From the NCBI GenBank assembly GCA_020744425.1, contig JAGMUV010000006.1, positions 1,240,001-1,304,000 on the forward strand: 64,000 bases of DNA. Reading direction: 5' to 3'. The notes below the pieces were generated by a model. That model was not told where the DNA came from. It ran no database searches and saw only the letters and a program-made list of their open reading frames with translations. Shown in pieces: positions 20,428 through 32,463 of the stretch. Position numbers and translations under genes: made by a program. Source of the stretch: Dactylonectria macrodidyma. Its lineage: Eukaryota; Ascomycota; Sordariomycetes; Hypocreales; Nectriaceae. The stretch's first letter is position 1; every line of letters begins with the position of its first letter.

Positions 20428-21694
20428 TTAGGCCTTGCACTTGCTGGACTTGGTGGTGGTAGACACGGCAAGGGTGGTGGAGACACTGGCGGACAGGTCG
20501 GCGGCGGGAGTTCCAGTGGGGGCGCTGCCGCTGGGAGGAGTGCCGGAGAAGTCGCCGCCGGGGCCGCCGGAGCCGGAGCCGCCGCCGGAGCCACCACCGG
20601 AGTTGGAGTTAGCGACACCGCCCTCAGCGTAGAGGAAGGCAGCGGGGGTGACGGACGAGGATAGAGTCGAGTTGATGCCAAAAGCCAACCAGGCGAAGAG
20701 GCCGTCAGAGACGCTGTCTCCGAGCAGGGTGTACTCCATGACGGGGTCGACTCCCTCAGTGGCGACCTCCTGGCTCAGGATGGAGTCCTCGGCGTTGGTG
20801 GTGAGCTCCTGGGTGTTGGTGTTGTAGGGGGCGGTGAGCTCGACCTCAGCGATCAGGTCCTGGTCGAAGAAGGCCTGGCCGACGTGGCTGGCGTAGTTCT
20901 CGCTGCCGAGGGTCTGGTTGGCGAGCAGGGTGGCGTTAGTGTGGATCATGATGTGGATGTGGGTGGCACGGCTGGTGTAGTGGCCGGGGAAGATGGACTC
21001 GAACTGGGCAACACCGTCTTCGTCGGTCAGCTGGATGCCGCGCAGCCAGGTGTTGTCGATGTTAGTCTCGTCGGAGCTGTCTCCGTTGCCGCTGGCAACG
21101 ATGCCAGAGTAGACACCGGTGGAGTTGCAGTGCCACATCTCGAGGTAGACATCGGGGATGGGCTCGCAGGTATCGACGTCGATGACCTGGTAGTCAAGAA
21201 CAATGTCCAAGCCGCCCTGATCCTCGACGAGGCTCTCTCGGACATACTCGCCAGCAACGTCTGAGGGGAAGAGTTAGTACAGGTCGTTAACAAGTTGTTC
21301 TTGTTCAAGTAGGCTTACAGTAAGGTCCCTGAGTAACCTCAGGGGTAAGAACGCAAGAGTTGATTCCAGCAAAGAGAGTAGCAGCATCGGTGTTGGCAGT
21401 GAAGCCTTCGTCAGTCTGGTTGTGGGAAGTAGCCAAGACAGTGTCGAGATCACGCTTCTTGATGTTGCGCTTCTGGCGAGCCTTCTCGATCTGAGCAGCG
21501 CGGCGCGCGGCGTTTCGGGCGTGGACGCCGCGGGCCTTGAGCTTGTCGGCGCAGTGAGCAAGAGAAGCCCGCTTGACGGACTGGAGGAAGTCTCGGCGCT
21601 CAGCAGCCTCCTCGGCGACGTTGTGGCCCGGGTGGGCCATGGCAACTCCGCCCATGAGGGCGAGGCCGGCGATGATGTTGTTGGCGAAGCGCAT
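20428..21694 (-). CDS. Secreted intradiol ring-cleavage dioxygenase
   Basis: This is a two-exon gene: 21319-21694 and 20428-21260. The intron 21261-21318 (GTAAGC..CCCCTCAG) splits a Tyr codon and restores the family motif TPEVTQGPYYV. The product has 402 residues. Residues 1-20 are a signal peptide (MRFANNIIAGLALMGGVAMA). A basic region at 30-82 looks like a propeptide, ending in the Kex2-like sequence KKRDL. The iron-binding set of intradiol dioxygenases is present: Y176 (VYSG), Y220, H226 and H228 (FPGHYTSRATHIHIMIH). The last 80 residues are Gly/Ser- and then Ser/Thr-rich and end in SSKCKA, probably glycosylated. Such enzymes open catechol-type rings between the hydroxyls. Secreted fungal ones may act on lignin-derived or plant phenolics outside the cell. 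The substrate is not predictable here. Confidence 0.93.
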
Positions 21695-21889
21695 TTTGGC
21701 TGAAGGGTAGAGGGTATAAGACGGTTGCTGTAAGAGTCGAATGCAGGATAGGGCTGTAAGTAAGTGTGGTGGTATTGCTGAGACCTGCAGCGGATGATTT
21801 GAATGGGTGGGTGAGGAAGAAGCTTGAGTGGATGAGTGAGTTTAGGCTGAGAGTGATGAGGATATTTTCGAAAGAGGAGTTTAACCGTC

Positions 21890-21901
21890 GATATATATAT
21901 C
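21890..21901. promoter_or_regulatory. TATA-like element of the dioxygenase gene
   Basis: An alternating run gatatatatatc lies about 200 bp upstream of the dioxygenase start codon and reads equally on both strands. It is a plausible TATA box. Distance and composition are the only support. Confidence 0.35.
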
Positions 21902-24900
21902 AATAAATGAAGCAACCACGATGTGACGACATACAGGCACTCTACCGACTACTCGGACTCTTCCATGAATGTGTGTGGGCCTTGATGCCAAGGGCGGGCT
22001 GGCCGTTGTCATGGCTCAGGGCTTCCATTACGCGTACCCAACAAACAGGCTGCGTAATCGTCGTCCCTCCTGTTGTTTCTTCTTAACGCCGCCAGCTCGA
22101 ATCAGTTTGCGGGGAACTCCACCGGGGAGGGGAGAAGGGTGACTGACGCCGCTGAGTCCTAGTTGGGACTGGTGACGGGGTTGCATGAATGACTACGGAC
22201 GAGCCTCGATTAGACAAGGCTTGGGTGCAAAGTAGAACAAACCCTTGCGATGTAGATGACGCATGCACTGTTTGAGAAGGGCGCTGACCTATCAAAAGGC
22301 GCACGAAACAAAGCAGAAGCGGATGAATCCTCCACATGCAGAAGAACGTTGAAACCAAGCATAGCGAAATACCGGGCATCGAGTCAAAGCCGATTGGTCA
22401 ATGGCGACGGGAGACGGATTAGGGGTCGGCCGGGACGCGCAAGCCTCGATTTCTTTCAGCCAAGGCCGGTGCACGGATCCGATCCGTCTCTCTCCCACCT
22501 CCCGAGATGTGGCTTTGTTAGCACGAGGCAAAATGAATGACACGGACAAGATAATGACAAGGACAATCACACAGCCTTGGCGATGGCGGATCTACCTCAA
22601 TTCGCACAAGGTTGTCGCAGAATCGTAGTCCATCTCATGCCGACTACCCGTCATCCCATTGGTCTTTCTTGGCAGAGACACCGCTGTGTTTGTTGTTCAT
22701 CCCCAACCAACCCAACTCCTTGCAGCAGCAGCTGGGCCAGATCCTGGAAGTGAATCATTATTTTGAGTTCATCCAGAATTTTCTTCTGCGTCGTTAGGGC
22801 CGTCAGTGATTACGAAAACCCCAGTAGAATAGGCCTCCTCTCGTGTCTGTCGTACATGTATCTACAACAAGTGCCATCACTCGCAACCCAATCTAGATCG
22901 CGAGGCTTCCCAAGCTCAACCAGCCAAAAAGAAAAAAAAAAATTGGATGCGGCATTACCCAGGTCCCATGGCAATTACGGCAGTCAAAGCCCCATTCCCA
23001 CTCCATCCCTATCCTCCCTCGAATGCTCGGTCCAGCCAAAGGAACCTTTCCCATGAAGCTCTAATTGAGGGGGGCTTGCCCTGTGACACTATCTCCACTG
23101 TTAGCCGGGGCCAGGGCAGCAGTGCCGAGGGCCAATACAAAGCCCGCAAATTCGCATTACGACGACTGTCCCAAGGGACCCGAAAAGAAAAGAAAAAAAT
23201 AAGACTTCATAGCGGAAGGCATGTGGGTGGACATTATGTAACCAGGTCCCTAGTCTATCTCATTGGAGGAACATCTCGTCATTGGGGACCTTTTCCCACA
23301 TGACTCGTTGCTACAGGGCTATCACTTCCTTTATAGGGTACCAGGTCCGCCCGTGCCACGAACACTTCCACGCGGCTGCGCGGGTACAGAGCCCGCCTTC
23401 GCCTCTGATGGCAAAAACAGTGACGAACAAAGCCACCATAACCGTCATCCCTTGCAAATACTACCAGGCAATTTGTTTTATTCTACGGCATCCATGGCAG
23501 AGGTCAATTAATCCTACACAGGACTCAGGTCTAAAGCGACTGTGCAGGAATGGGTATCCAATCTGCTTCTCGTGATTGGGCGGAACGGGCGAGAGTGGTT
23601 TAAGCTTATTGGCCTCGTAAGCCACGAACCCACTCGGTGCAAAACGCCTTCGAAACGGCTTCAATTACGCCACCAAGCGCGATGGAGGGGCCTTTGACAA
23701 GGGTGTTTGGGCACTCTTGGAGAGAATGGCGGCCTCATGGCTGTCAAACCCGCATGTGGATTTGGCTGCGTGCGGAGTAGCGTAAACTTCTAGAATCTGC
23801 GGTTGTTCGGCCGATCAACTTGTTGTGCAGTCTCAGCTTCCAGGAGGAAATCAAGTAGAATGGGAGAACGTCAACATCGGAGCAATAGTTGAGTGGAGAG
23901 AATCTTCAAAACATGAGTTGCTTTCAACTAGGACTCAATTGCGCTTAGGTATTTTATTTGTGCGTTGCGTGAGAACCTCAAGGGCATCTTTGTCTTGGAA
24001 CTACCCTAGAGCCTTTTGGTCGATCGTTGTTTTTCCTCTCCTCTATCAGGTGGACGTGTACACTCTCCACCTCCCCTATCAAGGAACGTCACTGTGATCG
24101 TTTTTGAATTATTACCAAAAATGTGGCCAGATACGCAGTTACTCATTCAGATTGAAGCCATCAGATCATTGTACACAATCGCGGTGTGACGATCCCCTTA
24201 ACACGATGCAACAACCCCTTACCAACCTTGCATCAGCATGTCTCTCCTCACATGTAACACGAATCACACCTACAAGCTTGAGTGTGCACAAGCACCTTCA
24301 CATGTCGAGCTATCCCGCCGACCGAGGATATTCCAATTTCCATACGAGGACAGTTGAAGATTTAATTTGGGAATCTGTACCGATCACCACTCGGTTCTTC
24401 CAGTTCCGGCTACTTGGCACGCACAGACCGCTGTGTTGCACTGCCAGGTCCCATTACCCATTAAGTAATTACCCATGTCTGTTGCTGTGCCTCGATTCGA
24501 GCACGGAGCCCAAGAGTGTGTGTGCGCCGTGTGGCTGGTGCAACTCACCCCTGCTTGTCTCTCCCACATTCCCGAGCTCTATTCTGATTGTGCGATTTCA
24601 TGCTTCCAATTTTGGACTGGAGATGTATCCAACCTATCGGCGAATCCGGGGTGTTTGAGATTCACCTGCCAACCTCGCGGACGATTATTAGCACTTGCTA
24701 GCCCCTTGCCTCGTCCGACAGTTGTGGGCGATTTGATTTTGGATTATAGTACCAAGCTGTATATTCTAGCCCGTCCTCGGGGACGATGCCTTTTTACATA
24801 TAACTCCATTGGCCCTCCCTTATGAGCACTGCCAGTTGGTCGAATCATACGTTCTACAACAGTAGATGGGAGAGGAGTCTGTCTCGATTTGTGAGCGTAG

Positions 24901-26692
24901 CGATTAGTACACGTGACACCTGACAAGACGAAGAACTACGTCCTAAGAGCACCCTTGTTGGATATATGAACGGGGAGCACTTACCACATGTGCAAGAGGT
25001 TTCCATCGACATACTATTTAGGTTCAAAAAGGCAGAGTGACATTGCCCCTATTCGGCGTCTAGAATGCCCCCTTTTCTCTTAGCTCTAAAGCTAGAACCT
25101 AAACGGAGTGTATCCGAATCCCACAACCCGAAGCCTTACCTGTTTGTACTTATAAAAAGCGAGAGTATATGATATTAAAGCTCCTAGCTGCATTTAAATA
25201 CCATCACATGCCACTAACTCGCTCCAATGAGCTTAGAGCAGCGGCCGGAGATTTGTAAACTATAAGCGCAGAGACACTTTCAACAACAGCAGTGTTTTGA
25301 ATGCGGTTGCCCTCAATGGGTAGCGAACAGCGACCCCTAAATTCATAATGAAGTGGAAGACTACCAAAGATACCTTTACTAGATGCTCTTCCTTTATTGA
25401 GAGCCCGCTATCGAAGACTAGTATGTCTTAGCAGGCAGAAATCATTGAGGCGGCGGACGAATGTGCCAACGAGAACTCGTGTTGCTGAGGTCCGAACCAC
25501 TCGCTAGCCGAGCCTGTTCTGAATTGTGTGTACTCTACTCTGTACATACGGCTAGTTTTAGACAAGCGCATCGGGTTTCGGAGACGGCTGGGGTAGTGCC
25601 GCTGATAAGTTGACACCACGAGACGAGCAAAGAGTTTTTCTCTCTTAGTTTTGATCGAAGATGCACAAGAGGTCGACTAGAGATAAGATAGAGTATACGT
25701 TTCCAATCAATTCGTGTGCGGAAGCGGTCAACCAATCGAGACAGCATTTCTATTCCCCTTCAACTATGCATTCCGTCATGTTGAGTTCACTTGCTTCAGT
25801 AGTGCAACAACTCCCATGACAATGTGACTTTAACTCACATCTGTTTGCTCGGTTGCATTCCAAAGTAGGTCACTACTATTGTCAATGATATTTAATGGAC
25901 CTTGACCTTGATAGACTGTCACATATTCCCTCTTCCAATCATTGTCTCTCCTCCGAATGGCGGGCTTGATCTGCACAGAGGACATCGTCCACCAACAAGG
26001 TCGATGTTTACTGATAGTACTGGCAAACAGTTAGATGCACATGTAGCGTCGAAACGGCGTGTGGAGTGCCGCGTCGATTAAATAAGAGGGTGAAGACCTC
26101 ATTGGATACGAAATATGGCAGCAGCTCTATTGATATACCTTTCTGAGGGGGCGAACCTCACTTCCCTTCCCCTTATGATTGCTTGGGATGTCGATCCAGC
26201 TTACCATACGACTACGTCTCACGATATTCACAGGGTCAACTTGTAGTCAGTGTTCGGCATGGCGTGATCATCCGTAACCAGACCGTACGCTACTCTGAGT
26301 TACCCCATAGGGCGTTGAATACACCAAGCCGGTTCTCATTGAGTCAAAAAATTATCGTGAAAGAAGGACTTGATTTGACTACTTTATTAAACCTATATTT
26401 ACCATGTCCTCGTCATTTCTAATAAATCATACATAAAAAATAAGCCAAAGGGGATATCTGCTACACTATCCCCTGCTTTAGCACCCAGGGTATAACGTCC
26501 TTGCAAAGAAGATGTACATGTAAAATGTTCAACTGGCGGAGTGCACCACGCCTCTCGAGGTAGGCTCCGTTCCCGTCTAGGTATGCGCCAAACCCATACC
26601 CTATTGTGCTGCAAGGAAGCACGACAGGCTGAAGGTGAGTGAAGCAAAGCAAAGGGTTGACATTAAATAAATAAAAATGCTCAAACATGTAG
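21902..26692. other. Long gene-poor stretch
   Basis: I find no believable gene in nearly 4.8 kb on either strand. Short open frames (for example 24104-24658 plus) lack family motifs and introns that would extend them. The stretch between about 25.0 and 26.4 kb is AT-richer, with tracts such as gatattaaagctcctagctg. It may include degenerate repeat sequence. The left few hundred bases should carry the dioxygenase promoter. Confidence 0.55.
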
Positions 26693-28064
26693 TCACGATG
26701 ATGAAGAGTCTGATTTAGAAACCTCAACCGTCGTGACCGTGGTTTTGGTGATCCCCGGGGTGTAATGGCCCGCTGTCCCTAATCGGTCGACACTCTCGTC
26801 ACTTGATTTGGCATCCATTTGTGTGAGGATGGTCGTCTTGTTTATGATTCCTTGGGGGCTTGCTATACGGTTTTGCAGTTCGTAGTCGTCTGCACCAGCG
26901 TTTATCGCTCTCTGGCTGCTCGTCTCGTCCGCCAGATCATCGAGGCCTCGTCGACCACTGCCTAAGGCTTGCCAGTTATTGCCGCTTCGCAAGGTGCCAC
27001 GGCCGTAGTTGGTGTTGCCAGTAGTCGGCGTCTTTCGAGAGTTCTTGCCATACGTGCTGCCGAGGAAGCGTCTGAAGATGGGCCGCAAGCAGGGCAAGCT
27101 ACCGGCAATGATTCCGACATTGAGCTCGACACAGGTCCAAATGGTGATGTTCTGGGAGTCCCACAGCCAGTCGCCGAGTTTACCGTAGTTGGTGACGTAT
27201 CCCAGTTTGACAAAGGCGGCGGCACAGGCGAAGACACCGAGGCCTAGAATACCGATCAGAGTTACGCGGGTGCGGAAGTGGACGTTGAGGTTCCAAAGCA
27301 TCGGCGTGGGGATAACAATGGCGAAGAGCAAATCGGTGATGATGTTGAGCGCGGCGTTGGTGTACGACAAGCCGAGAAGGGTATCCTTGGACCAGCAAGT
27401 TGACGGCACTGTCGAGTCCCATTGGATGCGGATATCGGTACATTGGAAGATGATTGTCTGTAGACGTGACGTTAGTGAGATGTTTTGAGCAATGTACGAA
27501 CCCGATCAACGTACGAAGAAGCATCCGACCGTGTAGAAGGCCATGAAGCCCATGATGGACAGAATAAGGACTCGATAAAATTTTGTTGAAGCGATTCGTA
27601 ATAGTGAAGATCCAACCGAAAGCTTGACTACACAGATGGCGATCAAGAAGATGGGCTGGCTGATAAAGTTGAGCTTCATGCCGACCTTGTAAATGTCTGG
27701 ATCGACATCACCAACATGGCGTCCTCCACCATTGGCAACTTGGATGAAGATACACGCCTGACCAGCCCAGCCCAACAAAAGAGCCATTACCATGAACCAA
27801 TCCTAGACCCAGTTAGCATGGTGAGATGAGAGTGGACGAACGACGCAAAAAGCAAAAAGAAAAGCAAGTGAGTGGAGAGAGGGAAAAATTGTGAAGGCAA
27901 CGTACATCCCATCCTGTGTTGCGAATGATGAGAATGCGGACATAGAGGCGGGCGATGACGGTGATGGTGGCTAGAGAAACGATGAAGATGGTGGCAGCCA
28001 AGATGCCTGTGGCGCCGTTCTCGTTGGGATTCGAGGGGAGTGCGACGTCTGCACGCGCATCCAT
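26693..28064 (-). CDS. Seven-TM fungal rhodopsin-domain integral membrane protein (SAT4/PTH11-like)
   Basis: This is a three-exon gene: 27906-28064, 27515-27802 and 26693-27457, giving 403 residues. Both introns (27803-27905 and 27458-27514, GTACGT donors) are phase 0. The first TM segment is ILAATIFIVSLATITVIARLYVR, followed by WDDWFMVMALLLGWAGQ (the D-D-W motif typical of the family), a Gly-rich loop, VGMKLNFISQPIFLIAICVVKLSVG, further TM helices, and DLLFAIVIPTPMLWNLN. The last TM segment is NVGIIAGSLPCLRPIFRRFLG. The final 130 residues are a hydrophilic Ser/Thr-rich cytoplasmic tail. Relatives are putative receptors or signalling membrane proteins of filamentous ascomycetes. The extracellular CFEM domain of some PTH11 receptors is absent. 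The ligand is unknown. Confidence 0.9.
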
Positions 28065-29992
28065 TGTGGAGGTTGATGGAATAACCCCGAGACTTTGGAA
28101 TCCCGAGACTTTGGACAACGGGAACGAGAAACGGGGGCGAAGTGACGGGGCAGGGAATAATAAGAAGATGGGACAGGTTGGGGGCAAGTTTTCTTGCTCC
28201 ACGTGGGAAGAGAGGAGAGGGAGGGGCCCGAGGGAGAGGGAGCCTCATCCAACGAACCAAGAGGATACCGAGTGACCTAAACCAGGAGGATGCCGAACCA
28301 GGGGAAGCGTCTGTCGAATCGATGTGGTAACAGATGGTGTCCCACACGGACAATGGGGCTGGCTCTTCCGCTCTTGTTCGAGACGCCAATCTCCAATCTG
28401 GCAACGCCCCGTGTGTGTGCCAGAGTAAGGAGTATACAGCATGCAGCATGTAACATGCATCACGAGACGGAACCGTCTTCACTCATCGACTCCCTGTTCT
28501 GGGTAGCATCCAGAGACAATGATTGATGAGACAGGGAAGACGAATGCAGCAGTCAGTCAGTCAGTCAATGCAGTGCCTTGTCTTATCGTATCGTCGGCGA
28601 ATGAACGTCGCCTGGATGTTGTCTTCGAGCACGGGAACCTCAGCCGTCGCCGAGCGGCTCGCTCGACTACAGACTGGGATCGCATACCCAGAGCTTTTCA
28701 TCTTACCACTTATGTTGCGATTAGATCGCGCCTTGACTCGCATCAAAGCTTAGTACCACAGATATCAGAGTGTGCAGCAACTGTGGCGGGCACGAGGTGG
28801 TACGACGCCGGTGGGAAAAGATGAGTATGTACAGGGTCCGAATCAAATTCCCTGCTCGATGTATTAGGCGTCGTCATTCTTCTCCAAGGGTTTCAAAGAA
28901 TGCATGCGAGTCGGGAAGGGCGTGGTTCTGGGCAGCATCTCCAAAGGGTCGTTTAGTCCTCTTTCGGCTGCGGCCATGGCGCCGTCCGGTTCTCGTAACA
29001 GGACGGACGATCCACTTGCAGGGCAAAAAGCCGGAACCAAGCGCCAGTGGCTCGCCTTTGGGTCGGGGATGTGACATCGGTGGCGACGCAGCGACGCAGC
29101 TGTGAGAGAACTAACGGACAGTAACTAAAATAGAGAGCCACAGGTGGAAATCAGACGACAAATCGAAGCTGCGGCGCTGGGGTACGAGAGATGTCGGTTC
29201 CGCCGCACAGACTTGGCCTGAGAGTCTGTGGCGTGAACAACGCAGCCTCTTGTAGCCTCTCGTAGCCTGAGTTGCTAGCGCGATTGCCCAGAGAAGGATG
29301 GTTTCGCAAAGTCTGGGGTTTTGGTGGCGTCGCGCCGGTAGAGGGGGATGGACACGCTGATTCGGCCGACTCTTGATGGCTGTCGGAGTGGTTGCTCAGC
29401 GAGCGCACTCGGGGGAGGCACAGCAGGCTGGTTTGAATAGTCAGGATAGTCGGGATAGTCAAGATGATCTGGATGGTCAGGATGGTCTAGATGATCAAGA
29501 CCTACGTTGTACCCTGCCCGGGGGCTTGCAACAGGCCTCTCGTCAATCAGCGAGATTCAACCCACATCCCGACGGAACCCTTCCGGATCAACAAACCAGC
29601 ACCAGCACTAGCACCAGCGCTGACGGCTGACGGATGGCAATGCCAGCCACGGGGGCCTTAGTGTCGTCGATTAACAACTGCAACTCGTCCCTTAGCCCTC
29701 TCTTCCCCTGCCCTGAACCTTGATACGGCGGGACCACCAGGCGGGACCACCAGACGGGCCAAGTCCGTTATTCCCAGCCCTTCAGGCGGTGGGGATGCGC
29801 CTAGGGTGCGACATCTTCGATGAGGCGATCAAGGAGGAGAAGGAAGAGGATGAGGCAGGCATGGTGCGCTTTGGCTAGAGACAGGACCATGGAAAGGATG
29901 GCGCCAAGCGTGCCGATGGGAAGCTGAGAAAAGCTGAACAGTCCATCAATTATGTGCCTACGCGAGTAATGTTGCATTATTGGGTATTGGGC

Positions 29993-30048
29993 ATGTATGT
30001 GTGTATGTATGTGTGTATGTATGTGTGTATGTATGTGTGTATGTATGT
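29993..30048. repeat. Microsatellite, 12-bp unit ATGTATGTGTGT
   Basis: About 4.7 near-perfect copies of ATGTATGTGTGT run from 29993 to 30048. It lies 1.1 kb upstream of the tyrosinase gene. Simple slippage origin is likely. Confidence 0.95.
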
Positions 30049-30985
30049 ACACGGAATGATTACCCGTTTACGTGGGTTGCATGCAGTGAGTGGTGTGCAT
30101 CAATCATGTATGTGCATACAGTACTACGCACATACTTTGCATCTGCATCTGCACCGGCATCCGTTCCGTGTATTTTCTAATTTGGATGCACACGGGCATT
30201 CCCCCTGATGATACCCAGTGTTGGTCTTGGATGCCTGCCCTTGTAAGCTGTGCCTTGTTCTGTTATTGTGTTGGTCCCTAAGTCTCTTGGTATTGTTAGT
30301 GTCGGACCAGCCCTGCACTGCAAATACCAGATCCCTGAAGAGGGTGGGAGACATGCCGCCACTCCTGATTCCCTGAGAGCTGCCCCTCCTTGCCCTCCTC
30401 CCCATCAAGCCCCTCTTCGATTTCGAAATCTGATCTCGTTCTAGAGTCTGGGATGAAATCTCGTCCGGTGGTGAATCTCTCAGTGGGGCCGTCCAAGCAT
30501 CTTCCTTCCAGGCATTGTTCCAAGGACACCCGGGTGGCTCAACTCAGTATCACGGCCGACCGTGGGCCCATCCGCTCCAACTGGATGCGTTGGCGCGCCC
30601 AGCTGATGGTGAAGCTGCCGCGGCCTACCTAGAGCTTCTCTTTTGACATCCCCCCTAGGTTGCATCCCCAGCCCGGTCGAACATTTGCTTGCAAGAGAAC
30701 TGCCCGCAAGAACTCTGTCCCCCTTAGCTCCCCCAGTCCCTTGCCTCTCCCCCCGGCGCACCCAATTTGCCTTGACGGTGAGGGGCATCATGCGCCAGGC
30801 CATGAGTTTCTCATGGGTTCGCTTTCGGATCGCCGGATTGCCCATGAACGAACTTCCTTCGATAGCCACTTGCCATGCGGTGCCGTTGGTCGTCCTTGGC
30901 TCCCACTGAGGGACCCCTTGTACGTTGCGCTTTCTCGCAATGAGATGGACCCTCCGTTGGTCGACTCCATTCCCGTGCCAGAGAT

Positions 30986-30997
30986 GACTATATAGTC
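30986..30997. promoter_or_regulatory. TATATA-centred palindrome upstream of tyrosinase
   Basis: GACTATATAGTC is a perfect 12-bp palindrome, 142 bp upstream of the tyrosinase start codon. It is the best TATA-box candidate for that gene. Confidence 0.45.
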
Positions 30998-31138
30998 GGT
31001 TGTCCGTCTGCGCAAGAAGCCGGTTTGGTTCGTCACTTCACCTTCCATCCAAGCCAATCCCTCCCAAAGGTGTCGAACACGTGGATCCTTACCGATTCCC
31101 GTCCCATCCCCTCGTTTCTGTTTGATCTGACTGCCACA

Positions 31139-32463
31139 ATGCGTGCCGGATTCCTTACCGTTCTGGCCCTTAACGCCGCCTCTGGTGTGCTAGCTGCTCC
31201 CGCAGCCACCACCACTGCCGCTGCCGCCCCAGAGGTCACCAACATTGATGAGATCTCCAGCCTGGCCGAGTCTGCCTATGACCAGGCCCAAGAGCTGCTT
31301 GAGAACGCTGAGAAGCGTGGCAGCACTTGCACGCTGAGCAACCTTCGCATCCGTCGCGAGTGGTGAGCCCCCCCCCACCCTGAGTCCAATTATTAAGTCT
31401 GGCTGACTCTCTACAGGAACACCTTCACCAAGAAGCAGAAGAAGGCCTACGTCGATGCCGTTCAATGCCTCCAGGCCAGGCCGGCTCTGACCCCCGAGTC
31501 TGTTGCACCTGGTGCTAAGACCCGCTTCGATGACTGGGTTGCCACGCATATCAACCAGACCCTGTCCATTCACTACACGGGCAACTTCCTCGTATGGCAC
31601 AGGTACTTCACCTGGCTGTATGAGGAAGCACTTCGTGAGGAGTGCGGTTACACTGGCACTCAACCTGTAAGTCATGCTTTGACTCGTGCATATTCGGAAC
31701 CATCGACTAACAAAGCCTTTAGTACTGGGACTGGGCCCTTACCGCCATCACCGGCGTCAACAAGTCCTCTATCTTCGATGGCAGCGAGTACTCTATGGGT
31801 AGCGATGGTGAGTACATCGCTGGCCAGGAGGATGTTGTCCTCGGTGCCTCCAGCGGCCTCCCTCCCATCTACCTTCCCGCCGGTTCAGGTGGTGGTTGTG
31901 TCGAGTCTGGTCCCTTCAGCAACATGTCCGTCAACCTTGGCCCTGCTGCCCTGGATCTCCCCGGCGGCCTCGTCTCGGCCGTTTCCAACCCCCTCGCCTG
32001 GAACCCTCGCTGCCTCAAGCGAGATCTGAGCAACGCCGTCAACACCCGCTACGCCAACGCCACCGGCATTCTCAACAACATCCTCAAGCCCCAGAACGTC
32101 TACGACTTCCAAATGATGATGCAGGGCGTCCCTGGCGGCGGTGACATTGGCGTCCACGGTGGCGGCCACTACTCCCTCGGTGGTGACCCTGGCCGCGACG
32201 TCTACACTTCTCCCGGCGACCCTGCCTTCTACCTCCACCACGCCATGATCGACCGCGTCTGGTGGATCTGGCAGATGCTGAGCCCCTCCAAGCGCCAGTA
32301 CAGCAGCATTGCGCTGCAGGGCACCAACACCTTCCTGGACATCCCCGCCAGCGCAAACACCACCTTCGACGACTACGTTGAGTACGGCTGGGCTGGCCCG
32401 AAGCGCCAGATCAAGGACCTCATGAGCACCATCTCTGGTCCCTTCTGTTATATTTACCTGTAA
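31139..32463 (+). CDS. Secreted tyrosinase (type-3 copper oxidase)
   Basis: This is a three-exon gene: 31139-31362, 31417-31666 and 31723-32463, giving 404 residues. Residues 1-20 are a signal peptide (MRAGFLTVLALNAASGVLAA), and a Kex2-like KR occurs at 59-60. The CuA histidines are H119, H127 and H136 (SIHYTGNFLVWHRYF). The CuB histidines are H303 and H307 (GVHGGGH) plus H330 or H331 (FYLHHAMIDRVWW). The YWDWA motif starts exon 3. The protein stops soon after the catalytic domain, in GPFCYIYL. It therefore lacks the long C-terminal shielding domain of classical intracellular fungal tyrosinases and matches the short secreted class. Likely chemistry is o-hydroxylation and/or oxidation of phenols to quinones. 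Several N-x-S/T sites are present. A minor CDS ambiguity is the use of GTGAGC as first donor. Confidence 0.95.

Larger units (their letters stand above)
28065..31138. other. Intergenic between divergent rhodopsin-like and tyrosinase genes
   Basis: This 3-kb spacer contains a 12-bp microsatellite (29993-30048), a degenerate GATNNTC-rich tract (about 29440-29505) and a TATA-containing palindrome near the tyrosinase start. No gene was recognised. Open frames here are low-complexity or compositionally unlike the neighbouring genes. Confidence 0.5.

Noticed and set aside
20884..21703. Long plus-strand frames opposite the dioxygenase
   Set aside because: They are antisense of strongly biased coding exons, with Val/Gly/Asp-rich shadow composition.
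24104..24658. 184-codon open frame in the gene-poor stretch
   Set aside because: No recognisable domain, many Cys and His from random composition, and no splice extension.
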